The notes under the pieces: generated by a model
The model's input: the letters and a program-made list of their open reading frames with translations, nothing else
Database searches by the model: none
What the model was told of the DNA's origin: nothing
Made by a program: the position numbers and the translations under genes
DNA from: DASRVA01 sp050732935
GTDB taxonomy: Bacteria; Gemmatimonadota; Gemmatimonadetes; JACCXV01; JAHWKZ01
Assembly (NCBI GenBank): GCA_050732935.1
Contig: JBOHRW010000014.1
Coordinates: forward strand, 1-17,841
Length of the DNA: 17,841 bases
Reading direction: 5' to 3'
In this document: positions 7,541-13,988 of the stretch, piece by piece
How the letters are laid out: each line of letters opens with the position of its first letter
Position numbering within the stretch: the first letter of the stretch is position 1

Positions 7541-8077
7541 TCAGCCTCCTCCAACCGCCCCCCGCAGCAGCTCCTCGAGAACCAGGCGTGTCTTGGGAAG
7601 AAGGTGTGCTTCATCGAAATACCGGGTGACGATCTTCAGCGCCTCCTCTGCCGTCGAGACGTTGAGGTAGCGCAGCAGGTAGCGCACATCGTCCAGGTCG
7701 CGGAACTCCTCTCCCAAACGCATCGAGGCGCACTTCATCGCCAGCAGATAGCCGGGCCGAGCGACGAACACCTGGAGATGTGGGAGCTCCAGGAAGCGAT
7801 CGAACTCGCCGCGCGGACTGAGGTAACCCTTGACCGCGTCGTTCAGCCAGGAGTCGGGCACGCCCGCCCTGGCCGCGACCCGCGCGGCCGCCTCACGGAT
7901 GAACCGGGCGGGCTTGAACAGAGCGTGGACGTCCCGGGTTGCGTCGCGAGCGTCGAGAGCGATGCACATGACGGCGCCGCCCACGAGGTAGAGCTCGCCT
8001 TCGACATCCCGGGTGGCCAGCTCGGCATCGAGCAGCTCGAACAGGCGATGGAAGTCGTCCTTTGTGAGCCTGGTCAA
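7541..8077 (-). CDS. small nucleotidyltransferase-fold protein (DUF6036-like) with altered DxD motif
   Basis: The likely start is TTG 8077-8075 (MTRLTKDDFHRLFELLDAEL), 13 nt after the stop of the upstream RHH gene; no ATG or GTG is available in frame. The 178-residue product has the minimal NTase layout: LYLVGGAVM with Gly33-Gly34, then TRDVHALFKP. In this family the segment normally reads DVD or DID; here the second acid is His51 (codon CAC, one base from GAC). Further family-like segments are PDSWLNDAVKGYL, LELPHLQVFVARPGYLLAMK and DLDDVRYLLRYLNV. Relatives sit in toxin-antitoxin-like pairs or act as AbiEii/MenT-type transferases. Whether this protein is catalytic is doubtful; a substrate cannot be named. 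Confidence 0.78.
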   Translation of the reverse strand: MTRLTKDDFHRLFELLDAELATRDVEGELYLVGGAVMCIALDARDATRDVHALFKPARFIREAAARVAARAGVPDSWLNDAVKGYLSPRGEFDRFLELPHLQVFVARPGYLLAMKCASMRLGEEFRDLDDVRYLLRYLNVSTAEEALKIVTRYFDEAHLLPKTRLVLEELLRGAVGGG

Positions 8078-8090
8078 GTGGCTCGCCCGA

Positions 8091-8582
8091 TCAAACGCGA
8101 TCGCCCACGGTCGAATCGACGAAGATGTTGCGGCGCTTGAACGCGACGGGAGACGCTCGCAGGAGGTGGGGCCGCAGGCTGCTGAACGGTACGGCGAAGT
8201 GCGGCCCCTCGAGCGGCGGCACGTCACCTGCCCAAGCCGGCGGGCGCTCGCTCTTCTGGATCGCCGTCTGCTCGACCATGGCGGCCACGTAGTTCTGCAG
8301 GAAGGGAGACAGACCCTTCAGCTCAACGTCGGCGACTGCCTCCCGGAATTCGGCCGGCGCCAGGCCAGTCAGAAAGTCGTTGAGCGCGGCGAGCGCGAAG
8401 CGATGGTCGTCCTCCTCGCGCAGCGCACGAACGATCTCATGGAAGCGGGAGAGGGCGGGGGGCAGCACGCGCGAGAGCACGTAGCTCGATATGTCCAGCC
8501 CGGCACGACGGGCGAAGCGCTTGAGAGCGGCCTTCTGAGCCGGCGTGACGCGGACCTGGAGCTGCTGGGACTTGGTCGTCAT
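8091..8582 (-). CDS. ribbon-helix-helix DNA-binding protein, partner of the nucleotidyltransferase
   Basis: The 163-residue product begins with a ribbon-helix-helix unit: the beta strand QQLQVRVTPAQKAALKRFAR followed by RAGLDISSYVLSRVLP, the pattern of CopG/Arc-type and mobilisation-protein repressors. The remaining 115 residues (helical FLTGLAPAEFREAVADVEL, then PPLEGPHFAVPFSSLRPHLL and RRNIFVDSTVGDRV) are an extension I recall only from proteins paired with small NTases. Such first-gene RHH proteins normally bind their own promoter and neutralise or partner the second gene. The ATG at 8582 has no strong Shine-Dalgarno; a perfect palindrome overlaps the presumed -35, consistent with autoregulation. 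Confidence 0.75.
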   Translation of the reverse strand: MTTKSQQLQVRVTPAQKAALKRFARRAGLDISSYVLSRVLPPALSRFHEIVRALREEDDHRFALAALNDFLTGLAPAEFREAVADVELKGLSPFLQNYVAAMVEQTAIQKSERPPAWAGDVPPLEGPHFAVPFSSLRPHLLRASPVAFKRRNIFVDSTVGDRV

Positions 8583-8612
8583 GCGGGGAGACTAGGCTAG
8601 AGGAGACAAGCC

Positions 8613-8630
8613 TGTCAATACATATGTATT
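8613..8630 (-). promoter_or_regulatory. consensus -35 (TTGACA) overlapping palindromic operator
   Basis: AATACATATGTATT at 8617-8630 is a perfect 14-bp palindrome in otherwise GC-rich DNA. On the minus strand it runs directly into TTGACA (8618-8613), a perfect -35 hexamer for the RHH-NTase pair. The -10 is weak (TAGTCT after 18 nt), which would place the start of transcription close to ATG 8582. A short AT-rich palindrome over a promoter is the usual operator form for RHH repressors. Confidence 0.5.
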
Positions 8631-8704
8631 AACAACGGGGCAGCTTCCCCTCTTCGATCAGTCGCAGGTCGTCCTTCGCGATGGGCTGCTCGCCGACGGC
8701 GGGC

Positions 8705-8733
8705 TTGACGGCGGGCCCGGGATCGTGTATAAC
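8705..8733 (+). promoter_or_regulatory. sigma70-type promoter of the arsR-family gene
   Basis: TTGACG (8705-8710), a 17-nt spacer and TATAAC (8728-8733) form one of the best promoters in the window, 33 nt before the GTG of the repressor gene. Confidence 0.7.
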
Positions 8734-8744
8734 TCAGACGTTAT
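8729..8744 (+). promoter_or_regulatory. candidate operator ATAAC-N6-GTTAT
   Basis: ATAAC (8729-8733) and GTTAT (8740-8744) form an inverted repeat with a 6-nt spacer that overlaps the -10 box. A further GTTAT follows at 8756-8760. The position fits self-repression by the ArsR-family product encoded directly downstream. Confidence 0.45.
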
Positions 8745-8765
8745 GAAAACGAAAGGTTATGTACC

Positions 8766-9134
8766 GTGATCCCCAAGGCAGCCGCCGCTCAGCGCCTCGA
8801 CTCCACCTTCGCGGCGCTCGCCCATCCCACGCGGCGGGCGATCCTCGCGCGGCTCGCGTCGGGGGAGGCGTCGGTGACCGAACTGGCCGAGCCGTTCGCG
8901 ATGAGCCAGCCGGCGATCTCCAGGCACCTCAAGGTGCTGGAGCGCGCGGGCCTGGTCTCGCGAGGCAAGGACGCCCAGCGGAGACCGCGCCGGCTCCGGG
9001 CCCGGCCGCTCGCGGAGGCCACCGAGTGGCTGGAGGGCTACCGCCGGTTCTGGGAGGACCGCTACCAGCGCCTGGACGCCCTGCTCGAAGAGATGAAGAT
9101 CCCGGAAGAGAAACGTGGACCCACGGAGTCATAG
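8766..9134 (+). CDS. ArsR-family winged-helix transcriptional repressor
   Basis: The 122-residue regulator starts at GTG 8766. The winged helix-turn-helix spans about 12-80: LAHPTRRAILARL, SVTELAEPFAMSQPAISRHL with the recognition helix, and KVLERAGLVSRGKDAQRRP as the wing. The C-terminal helix TEWLEGYRRFWEDRYQRLDA is typical of the ArsR branch that is paired with SRPBCC proteins rather than the metal-sensing SmtB branch; no CxC metal motif is present. The AHSA1 gene begins 10 nt after its stop with its own GGAGG, so they are co-transcribed. It probably represses its own promoter through the inverted repeat at 8729-8744. Ligand unknown. Confidence 0.92.
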   Translation: MIPKAAAAQRLDSTFAALAHPTRRAILARLASGEASVTELAEPFAMSQPAISRHLKVLERAGLVSRGKDAQRRPRRLRARPLAEATEWLEGYRRFWEDRYQRLDALLEEMKIPEEKRGPTES

Positions 9135-9144
9135 GAGGAGAACG

Positions 9145-9654
9145 ATGAAGAATGCCCGAACGAAGAACGCTGGAACTCTCATGGTCACCACGCCCAGCGA
9201 CCGGGAGATCGCGATGACGCGCGTCTTCGACGCTCCACGTAGCCTGGTCTTCGACGCCTTGACAAAGCCGGAGCTTCTCAAGCGCTGGCTCTTCGGGCCC
9301 GACGGCTGGTCACTCGAGGTCTGCGAGATCGACCTGCGACCGGGTGGCGAGTATCGCTACGTGTGGCGGCATGAAGCGGACGGAACCGAGATGGGGATGG
9401 GAGGCGTCTACCGCGAAGTCGTCCCCCCGGAGCGGATCGTCGCCACCGAATCGTTCGACGAGTCCTGGTACCCGGGCGACGCGGTGGGCACGATGGTCCT
9501 CACCGAGCAGGGCGGGAAAACCACGCTCACCCAGACAATGCTCTACGAGTCGCGTGAGGCCCGCGACGCCGTCCTCGAGTCCCCGATGGAGAGCGGGGTC
9601 GCCGCGAGCTACGACAGGCTCGAGGAGATGCTGGCGTCGCTCCGGGCTTCGTAG
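9145..9654 (+). CDS. SRPBCC / AHSA1-domain protein
   Basis: The 169-residue product starts at ATG 9145, with AGGAGG 7-12 nt upstream and overlapping the end of the repressor gene. It shows the START-like SRPBCC signatures in order: REIAMTRVFDAPRSLVFDAL, PELLKRWLFGPDGWSL, the turn DLRPGGEYRYVWR, PPERIVATESFDESWYPGDA, TEQGGKTTLTQTMLY, and a closing amphipathic helix AASYDRLEEMLASL. The family binds hydrophobic ligands in a deep cavity (AHSA1 itself binds Hsp90, which is not implied here). Its stable pairing with an ArsR regulator suggests a small-molecule response, but no ligand can be named. Confidence 0.92.
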   Translation: MKNARTKNAGTLMVTTPSDREIAMTRVFDAPRSLVFDALTKPELLKRWLFGPDGWSLEVCEIDLRPGGEYRYVWRHEADGTEMGMGGVYREVVPPERIVATESFDESWYPGDAVGTMVLTEQGGKTTLTQTMLYESREARDAVLESPMESGVAASYDRLEEMLASLRAS

Positions 9655-9685
9655 CGGGCTACGGGTCGCGCACAGGAGATCGCGC

Positions 9686-10450
9686 ATGCCGTCCAGGAAC
9701 AAGGCCGGTTCCGCCCCGCCAACTCGAGAAGGATCGCGGCGTTCGGCAGGGGACGAGGTCCAGGCGGTCCTCGCCTGGCTGGAGCGCACGGGCACTCAGC
9801 GTACCCGCGACGGGATGGCACGCTACGCCATCCCCTCGGACACGGCGTACGGCATACCCGTGGGAACCCTCCGCCAGTACGCCAAGCGCCTCGGGCGGAA
9901 CCACGAGCTCGCCGTCGCTCTCTGGGAAACCGGCCGGTACGAGGCCCGCCTGCTGGCGTCGTTCGTGGATGACCCCGCTCAGGTCACGGCCGCGCAGATG
10001 GACCGCTGGTGCCGGGACTTCGACAGCTGGGCCATCGTGGACACGGTGTGCTTCCACCTGTTCGATCGGACGTCGCAAGCCTGGCGCAAGGTCGAGCCGT
10101 GGTCGCGCCGGCAGGGTGAGTTCGCCAGGCGCGCGGCCTTCGCGCTGCTGGCCAGTCTCGCCCTGCACGACAAGGACGCTCCCGACGAGCAGTTCGTCCG
10201 GTATCTGCCCCTCCTCGAGCGCGGCGCCACCGACGAACGGAACTTCGTCAAGAAGGCGGTGGTCTGGGCCCTGCGCGCGATCGGGGAACGGAATCACGAG
10301 CTCAACACCGCCGCGGTCGCGGTGTCCCGGCGGCTGGCGGAGTCGACGGAGGGCGCGGCGGGTTGGGTGGGCAGGAACGCGCTCAAGGAGCTTACGAGCC
10401 CCAAGGTGACCCGGCGGCTAGCGGCGCGCCGTCGCGCCGCGAAGATATGA
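9686..10450 (+). CDS. AlkD-type DNA alkylation repair glycosylase
   Basis: This 254-residue HEAT-repeat protein resembles AlkD, which excises cationic alkylated bases such as 3-methyladenine without base flipping. ATG 9686 has CAGGAG upstream. After a 20-residue basic leader come the helical repeats: AYGIPVGTLRQYAKRLG, LASFVDDPAQVTAAQMDRW, DFDSWAIVDTVC, RRAAFALLASLAL and ERNFVKKAVVWALRAIG. Trp115 and Asp119 in the WAIVD motif and Trp194 in VVWALR correspond to the aromatic/acidic residues that line the AlkD lesion site (Trp109, Asp113, Trp187 in B. cereus AlkD). It lies 31 nt behind the AHSA1 gene and ends 1 nt before the stop of the convergent amidohydrolase fusion. Confidence 0.9.
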   Translation: MPSRNKAGSAPPTREGSRRSAGDEVQAVLAWLERTGTQRTRDGMARYAIPSDTAYGIPVGTLRQYAKRLGRNHELAVALWETGRYEARLLASFVDDPAQVTAAQMDRWCRDFDSWAIVDTVCFHLFDRTSQAWRKVEPWSRRQGEFARRAAFALLASLALHDKDAPDEQFVRYLPLLERGATDERNFVKKAVVWALRAIGERNHELNTAAVAVSRRLAESTEGAAGWVGRNALKELTSPKVTRRLAARRRAAKI

Positions 10451-10451
10451 G

Positions 10452-13001
10452 TCAGCAGCCGCTGACCAGTCGCTCCCCGGGCTCGTCCAGGACCGCCACC
10501 GACGGAACCTGCTCCGCGAGCCGCGCGACGATGTCGCCGACCTCCCGCTCGAGATGGAAGGCCGCCGTGCAGTCGGCCCCGATCGCCTCGACGATCGCCC
10601 CTCCCCGGGAGCCGCTCAGGACCCAGTACGGCACGAGGGCCACCTCCGGCCCCGGGCGGCCCTCCAGGAACGTCGCGAGGTCGGCCGGCGCCGGCTCGGA
10701 GTCGCCCAGGTGGAGGACGGTCAGCCCGGGGAGCTCGATCCGGTACCCGACGTGGCCGGTCTCGGCGTGGGCGAGGCCGAGCGCCTCCACCGCGAACCCG
10801 CCCACGTCGAGGCGAACGTAGGAGCCGGGTGGGAGATCGAGCGGCTGAAGACGTTCCCCGTAGCGTTCGAGCTGGTCGGGCCGGAACGCCGCTAGGGCAT
10901 CCCCAGGCGCGACAAGGATAGCTTCGGGGTTCGCCTCCAGATGTCGGGTGACCGCCGCTGGATCGAAGTGGTCGTCGTGGCGATGGGTGACCAGGACCAG
11001 GTCGATTTCGCTGAACCTGCCGAGCGCGGTTTCCAGTGAGTCCCGGATCGCCGCCGGGACGACCGGGTACTCGGGGAGTCCGTCGCCGAAGAGCCCGTCG
11101 ATCACGATCGCGGCGTCGCCGCCCGTCACGAGGACCCCTTCGTTGGCCAGGTACTCGACGGCCGGCTGAGGCTGACCGGCGGGCTGCGTAGCGCCGCCAG
11201 TCTCGACGACCGCTTCCCCAAGCTCCTCCAGCTGCTCTCGCGCGTTCTGATTGGCCGGATTCAGCTCCAGCGACTTCCGATAGAAGCGGATCGCGCTTTC
11301 CCGATCTCCCTGCGAGAGGTAGGCCTCGGCCAGGCTGTCCCAGGTGTTGAACGCGTCTGGGAAGGTCTCGGTGTTCAACTTGAAGACGGCGACCGCCTCG
11401 TCTCCCCGCTCCGCCGCCAGGAGGCGATATCCAGCCTGGTTCACCGCCGCCTCGATCCTGGCGGCCAGCGCCGGATGGCCTCCGGGAAGGCGCTCGGCTC
11501 CCTCCAGCGCCTGAAACCGCTCCAGCGCCAGGGCCACGTCCTCGGCCGATCCGGCCTGATCGAGGGCTTCGGCGACGGCTTGTGCCGCGCGCAGCTCCAG
11601 CGAGGGCGGCTTTGGGATCCAGTCGTTCTCCTTAAGCTCGGGCATCGCCAGGACCTGCTCCCGCATGCGGTCGAGGTCTTCCTCGGCGTAGAGTCGCCCC
11701 TCCTGGATCACCGCGGCGATCCGTCGCGTGTTGGCGATGTCCTCGAGTGGATCGCCCTCGAGAAGGACGAGGTCCGCGATCTTGCCCGCTTCGATCGTAC
11801 CGAGCGAGTCGGCAAGCCCCATGGACTCGACCGGATGGCGGGTCGCGCTCTCGAGGGCCTCCATCGGCGTCAGCCCGACCTCCTCGACCAGGAGCTCCAG
11901 CTCCCGGTGCAGGCTGGAGCCCGGAAAGATCAGGAGGACACCCAGGTCGGTCCCGGGGAGGAGGGGCACCCCTGCCTCCTGCATCTCCTGCAGGATCTGA
12001 AGGACCGCGGGGTAGTACTCCTTCCAGTTCTGGACGGCTTGCGGCGATCGCTCCGGAAGCTGCTCCTCCCAGTCCGCCAGCAGGAAAGCCGAGACGTACC
12101 GCCGCCGATCGTCGATCGAGCCGGAAGGGTCGGCGACGATCCGTGCGGCCAGGCTGTCCGGCACCAACAGCGATTCGAAGAGGACCACGAGGGTCGAGAC
12201 GACCAGCGTGCCGTTCCCGGCCAGCTCCTCGTAGAAGCTTTGGCGCTCCACCTCCGTCCAGTCCTCGGGTACGGGATAGAAGTGCTCGATGCTGGCGACG
12301 GCGCCCTCGCGTAGATCCTCCGGCGGGAGGCCGAAGGTGTGCGCCGCCAGGGGGAGCCCGTGGTCGGCCGCGGCGTCTGCGATCGCGCGAAAGGTCTCGA
12401 GATCGGGCCAGGTCCGGACCTTGACCAGGTCGACGCCGCGTCCGGCGATCGAGTCGACGACCCGACGGGCGTCCTCGGGATTGGCGATCGGAATCCGCGT
12501 TCGCTCCTCGGGCTCGACCGTCCCCTCCATGAGAACCCGCAGGACGTTGGACGCGCTCTCCAGGTACGGCCCCGCCATCACGATCCGCGGCCCGGTCCGC
12601 TCGCCCGCACGGATCTCCTCCTCCCACCGGAAGAGTTCATCCATGTCTCCGCCGACGTCGCGGACGCCGAGGACCCCGTTCGCGACCAGGAGCGGGAGCG
12701 CGGGGGCCCGCGCCTTGGAGAGATGCGTGTGCATGTCCCAGAGTGCTGGGATCAGGTACCGTCCTTCGCCTTCCAGCACCCGCGCCCCCGGGGGTGGAGC
12801 GATCTCCTGGTCGGGACCGACGGCGACGATCCGGCGGTCCCGGATCAGGACCGTCGAGCCCGGCCGACCGGGGGCGCCGGTGCCGTCGATCACGGTGACG
12901 CCGCGGATGGCGAGGGTTTCCGACCCTTCGTCCTGTGCGGCGGCTTCGGCCTGGAGCCCGGCGATCAGAAGCAGAGCGCAGATGCAGGGAATTCGAAGCA
13001 C
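10452..13001 (-). CDS. secreted amidohydrolase-TPR-metallo-beta-lactamase fusion protein
   Basis: An 849-residue exported protein with three parts. A signal peptide (1-23, ending AEAAAQ) is followed by an imidazolonepropionase/prolidase-like amidohydrolase (about 28-440) that keeps its metal set: His91-x-His93 in DMHTHL, Lys194, His221, His240 and Asp352 in PGTDLG. A TPR-like helical linker follows (about 465-600; YLSQGDRESAIRFYRKSLEL then NPANQNAREQ). The C-terminal domain (612-849) is a metallo-beta-lactamase fold with THRHDDHF (His673, His675, Asp677, His678), His745/His750, Asp767 in HLGDSE and His816. Both enzyme domains look intact. Substrate unknown; the family processes amide/lactam-like bonds. 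A Pro/Gln/Ala linker (TGGATQPAGQPQ) separates TPR and MBL parts. Frame is continuous, so it is a true fusion unless a sequencing indel joins two genes. Confidence 0.93.
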   Translation of the reverse strand: MLRIPCICALLLIAGLQAEAAAQDEGSETLAIRGVTVIDGTGAPGRPGSTVLIRDRRIVAVGPDQEIAPPPGARVLEGEGRYLIPALWDMHTHLSKARAPALPLLVANGVLGVRDVGGDMDELFRWEEEIRAGERTGPRIVMAGPYLESASNVLRVLMEGTVEPEERTRIPIANPEDARRVVDSIAGRGVDLVKVRTWPDLETFRAIADAAADHGLPLAAHTFGLPPEDLREGAVASIEHFYPVPEDWTEVERQSFYEELAGNGTLVVSTLVVLFESLLVPDSLAARIVADPSGSIDDRRRYVSAFLLADWEEQLPERSPQAVQNWKEYYPAVLQILQEMQEAGVPLLPGTDLGVLLIFPGSSLHRELELLVEEVGLTPMEALESATRHPVESMGLADSLGTIEAGKIADLVLLEGDPLEDIANTRRIAAVIQEGRLYAEEDLDRMREQVLAMPELKENDWIPKPPSLELRAAQAVAEALDQAGSAEDVALALERFQALEGAERLPGGHPALAARIEAAVNQAGYRLLAAERGDEAVAVFKLNTETFPDAFNTWDSLAEAYLSQGDRESAIRFYRKSLELNPANQNAREQLEELGEAVVETGGATQPAGQPQPAVEYLANEGVLVTGGDAAIVIDGLFGDGLPEYPVVPAAIRDSLETALGRFSEIDLVLVTHRHDDHFDPAAVTRHLEANPEAILVAPGDALAAFRPDQLERYGERLQPLDLPPGSYVRLDVGGFAVEALGLAHAETGHVGYRIELPGLTVLHLGDSEPAPADLATFLEGRPGPEVALVPYWVLSGSRGGAIVEAIGADCTAAFHLEREVGDIVARLAEQVPSVAVLDEPGERLVSGC

Positions 13002-13170
13002 GTGGCGATTCTAACGACAAGAGTGCTGGAATTCCACCACCCCTCGGGATCCTGCTGGCGACGGTGGCTGGGCCGGTGCCCGGGGCTGGAGTGGCGGCTG
13101 CCGAGGGTGGGTGGTGTCGGCCGAGGCCGGGTTCCGCATACTTCTCCGCGGGGGTGGCGGCGGACGCAAG

Positions 13171-13180
13171 CTTCATGAAG
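13171..13180. promoter_or_regulatory. short palindrome upstream of the VOC gene
   Basis: CTTCATGAAG is a perfect 10-bp palindrome 22 nt before ATG 13203, within the 201-nt divergent region between the amidohydrolase fusion and the VOC gene. It may be an operator or mRNA hairpin; nothing else supports it. Confidence 0.2.
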
Positions 13181-13202
13181 ACTATCACACCTGGAGGATC
13201 CG

Positions 13203-13688
13203 ATGACCGACCGTCCCATCGACCCCGGCGTCACGATCGGCCATGTCCACCTGAAGGTGGCGGACCTGGAGCGCGCGCTCGGATTCTACCAGGGTGTGCT
13301 CGGGTTCGAGCTGACCCAGCGCTACGGATCGCAAGCGGCCTTCGTCTCGGCCGGCGGCTATCACCACCACGTCGGGCTGAACACCTGGGAAAGCCGGGGC
13401 GGCTCGCCGCCCCCGCCGGGCACGACCGGCCTCTATCACCTGGCGATCCGCTATCCGACCCGGGCGGCGCTCGCTGACGCGCTGAAGCGCTTGATCGAGG
13501 CCGGCATCGAGCTCGACGGCGCCAGCGATCATGGGGTCAGCGAGGCGCTGTACCTGCGCGACCCGGACGACAACGGCGTCGAGCTGTACTGGGATCGCCC
13601 GCGCGAGGCGTGGCCGCGCAACGCCGACGGCGGTATTGAAATGGTTACCCGGCCGCTGGACCTGGAGGGGCTGCGGTGCGAGGCATAA
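13203..13688 (+). CDS. VOC-fold dioxygenase-like protein (catechol-2,3-dioxygenase type)
   Basis: The 161-residue product has the paired VOC modules of extradiol-dioxygenase-like proteins. Module 1 (about 10-70) contains IGHVHLKVADLERALGFYQG with candidate metal ligand His15, then YHHHVGLNTWES. Module 2 contains GLYHLAIRYPTRAALADAL with a second His, and closes with the C-terminal signature LRDPDDNGVELYWDRPREAW, in which Glu is the third ligand. The facial 2-His-1-Glu set is thus present. Relatives are CatE/YfiE-like proteins; the aromatic substrate is not known. ATG 13203 has TGGAGGA upstream. A toxin remnant starts 1 nt after its stop. Confidence 0.9.
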   Translation: MTDRPIDPGVTIGHVHLKVADLERALGFYQGVLGFELTQRYGSQAAFVSAGGYHHHVGLNTWESRGGSPPPPGTTGLYHLAIRYPTRAALADALKRLIEAGIELDGASDHGVSEALYLRDPDDNGVELYWDRPREAWPRNADGGIEMVTRPLDLEGLRCEA

Positions 13689-13689
13689 G

Positions 13690-13887
13690 GTGCCTCACCG
13701 CCAGAGAGGCTATAGCGTCTTCCTGAAACGCTCGGCGGCGAAAGAGCTGGAGGCAATCGCACACGCCGAATGCCGGTGACGGATCGTCGACAGGATTCGA
13801 GGCCTCTCCAAAGATCCGCGCCCGATCGGGTCCGTAAAGCTGGCGGGGCGGGAGGATCGGCTACGGGTTCGGCAGGGAGGGTACCGG
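13690..13887 (+). pseudogene. RelE/ParE-type toxin remnant with internal stop
   Basis: From GTG 13690 the frame reads GYSVFLKRSAAKELEAIAHA then ECR, meets TGA at 13777-13779, and continues in the same frame with RIVDRIRGLSKDPRPIG, SVKLAGREDRLRVRQGGYR. This is the canonical RelE/ParE ribonuclease/toxin layout: a first strand with LKRSAAKEL, then a helix RIVDRIRGL, the DPRPIGSVKL turn, and the RVRQGxYR strand. The TGA sits where an Arg codon (CGA) would fit, so one C-to-T change explains it. Homology stops after GYR near 13887, where the last two strands should be. The antitoxin expected upstream is absent; the VOC gene takes its place. Confidence 0.7.
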
Positions 13888-13988
13888 AATGCTGTCAAGT
13901 GTCCTTGTCACGAGCTTTGCGAACCGCAGCCGTTACGGGCGTCATTCCTGTGGCGGGCGGGGCGAGGCCGTCACCCGGTCCGAGTCGT

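Noticed and set aside
11475..13178. Several plus-strand open frames of 180-280 codons
   Set aside because: All are antisense to the amidohydrolase-TPR-MBL gene, whose domains and metal residues are intact.
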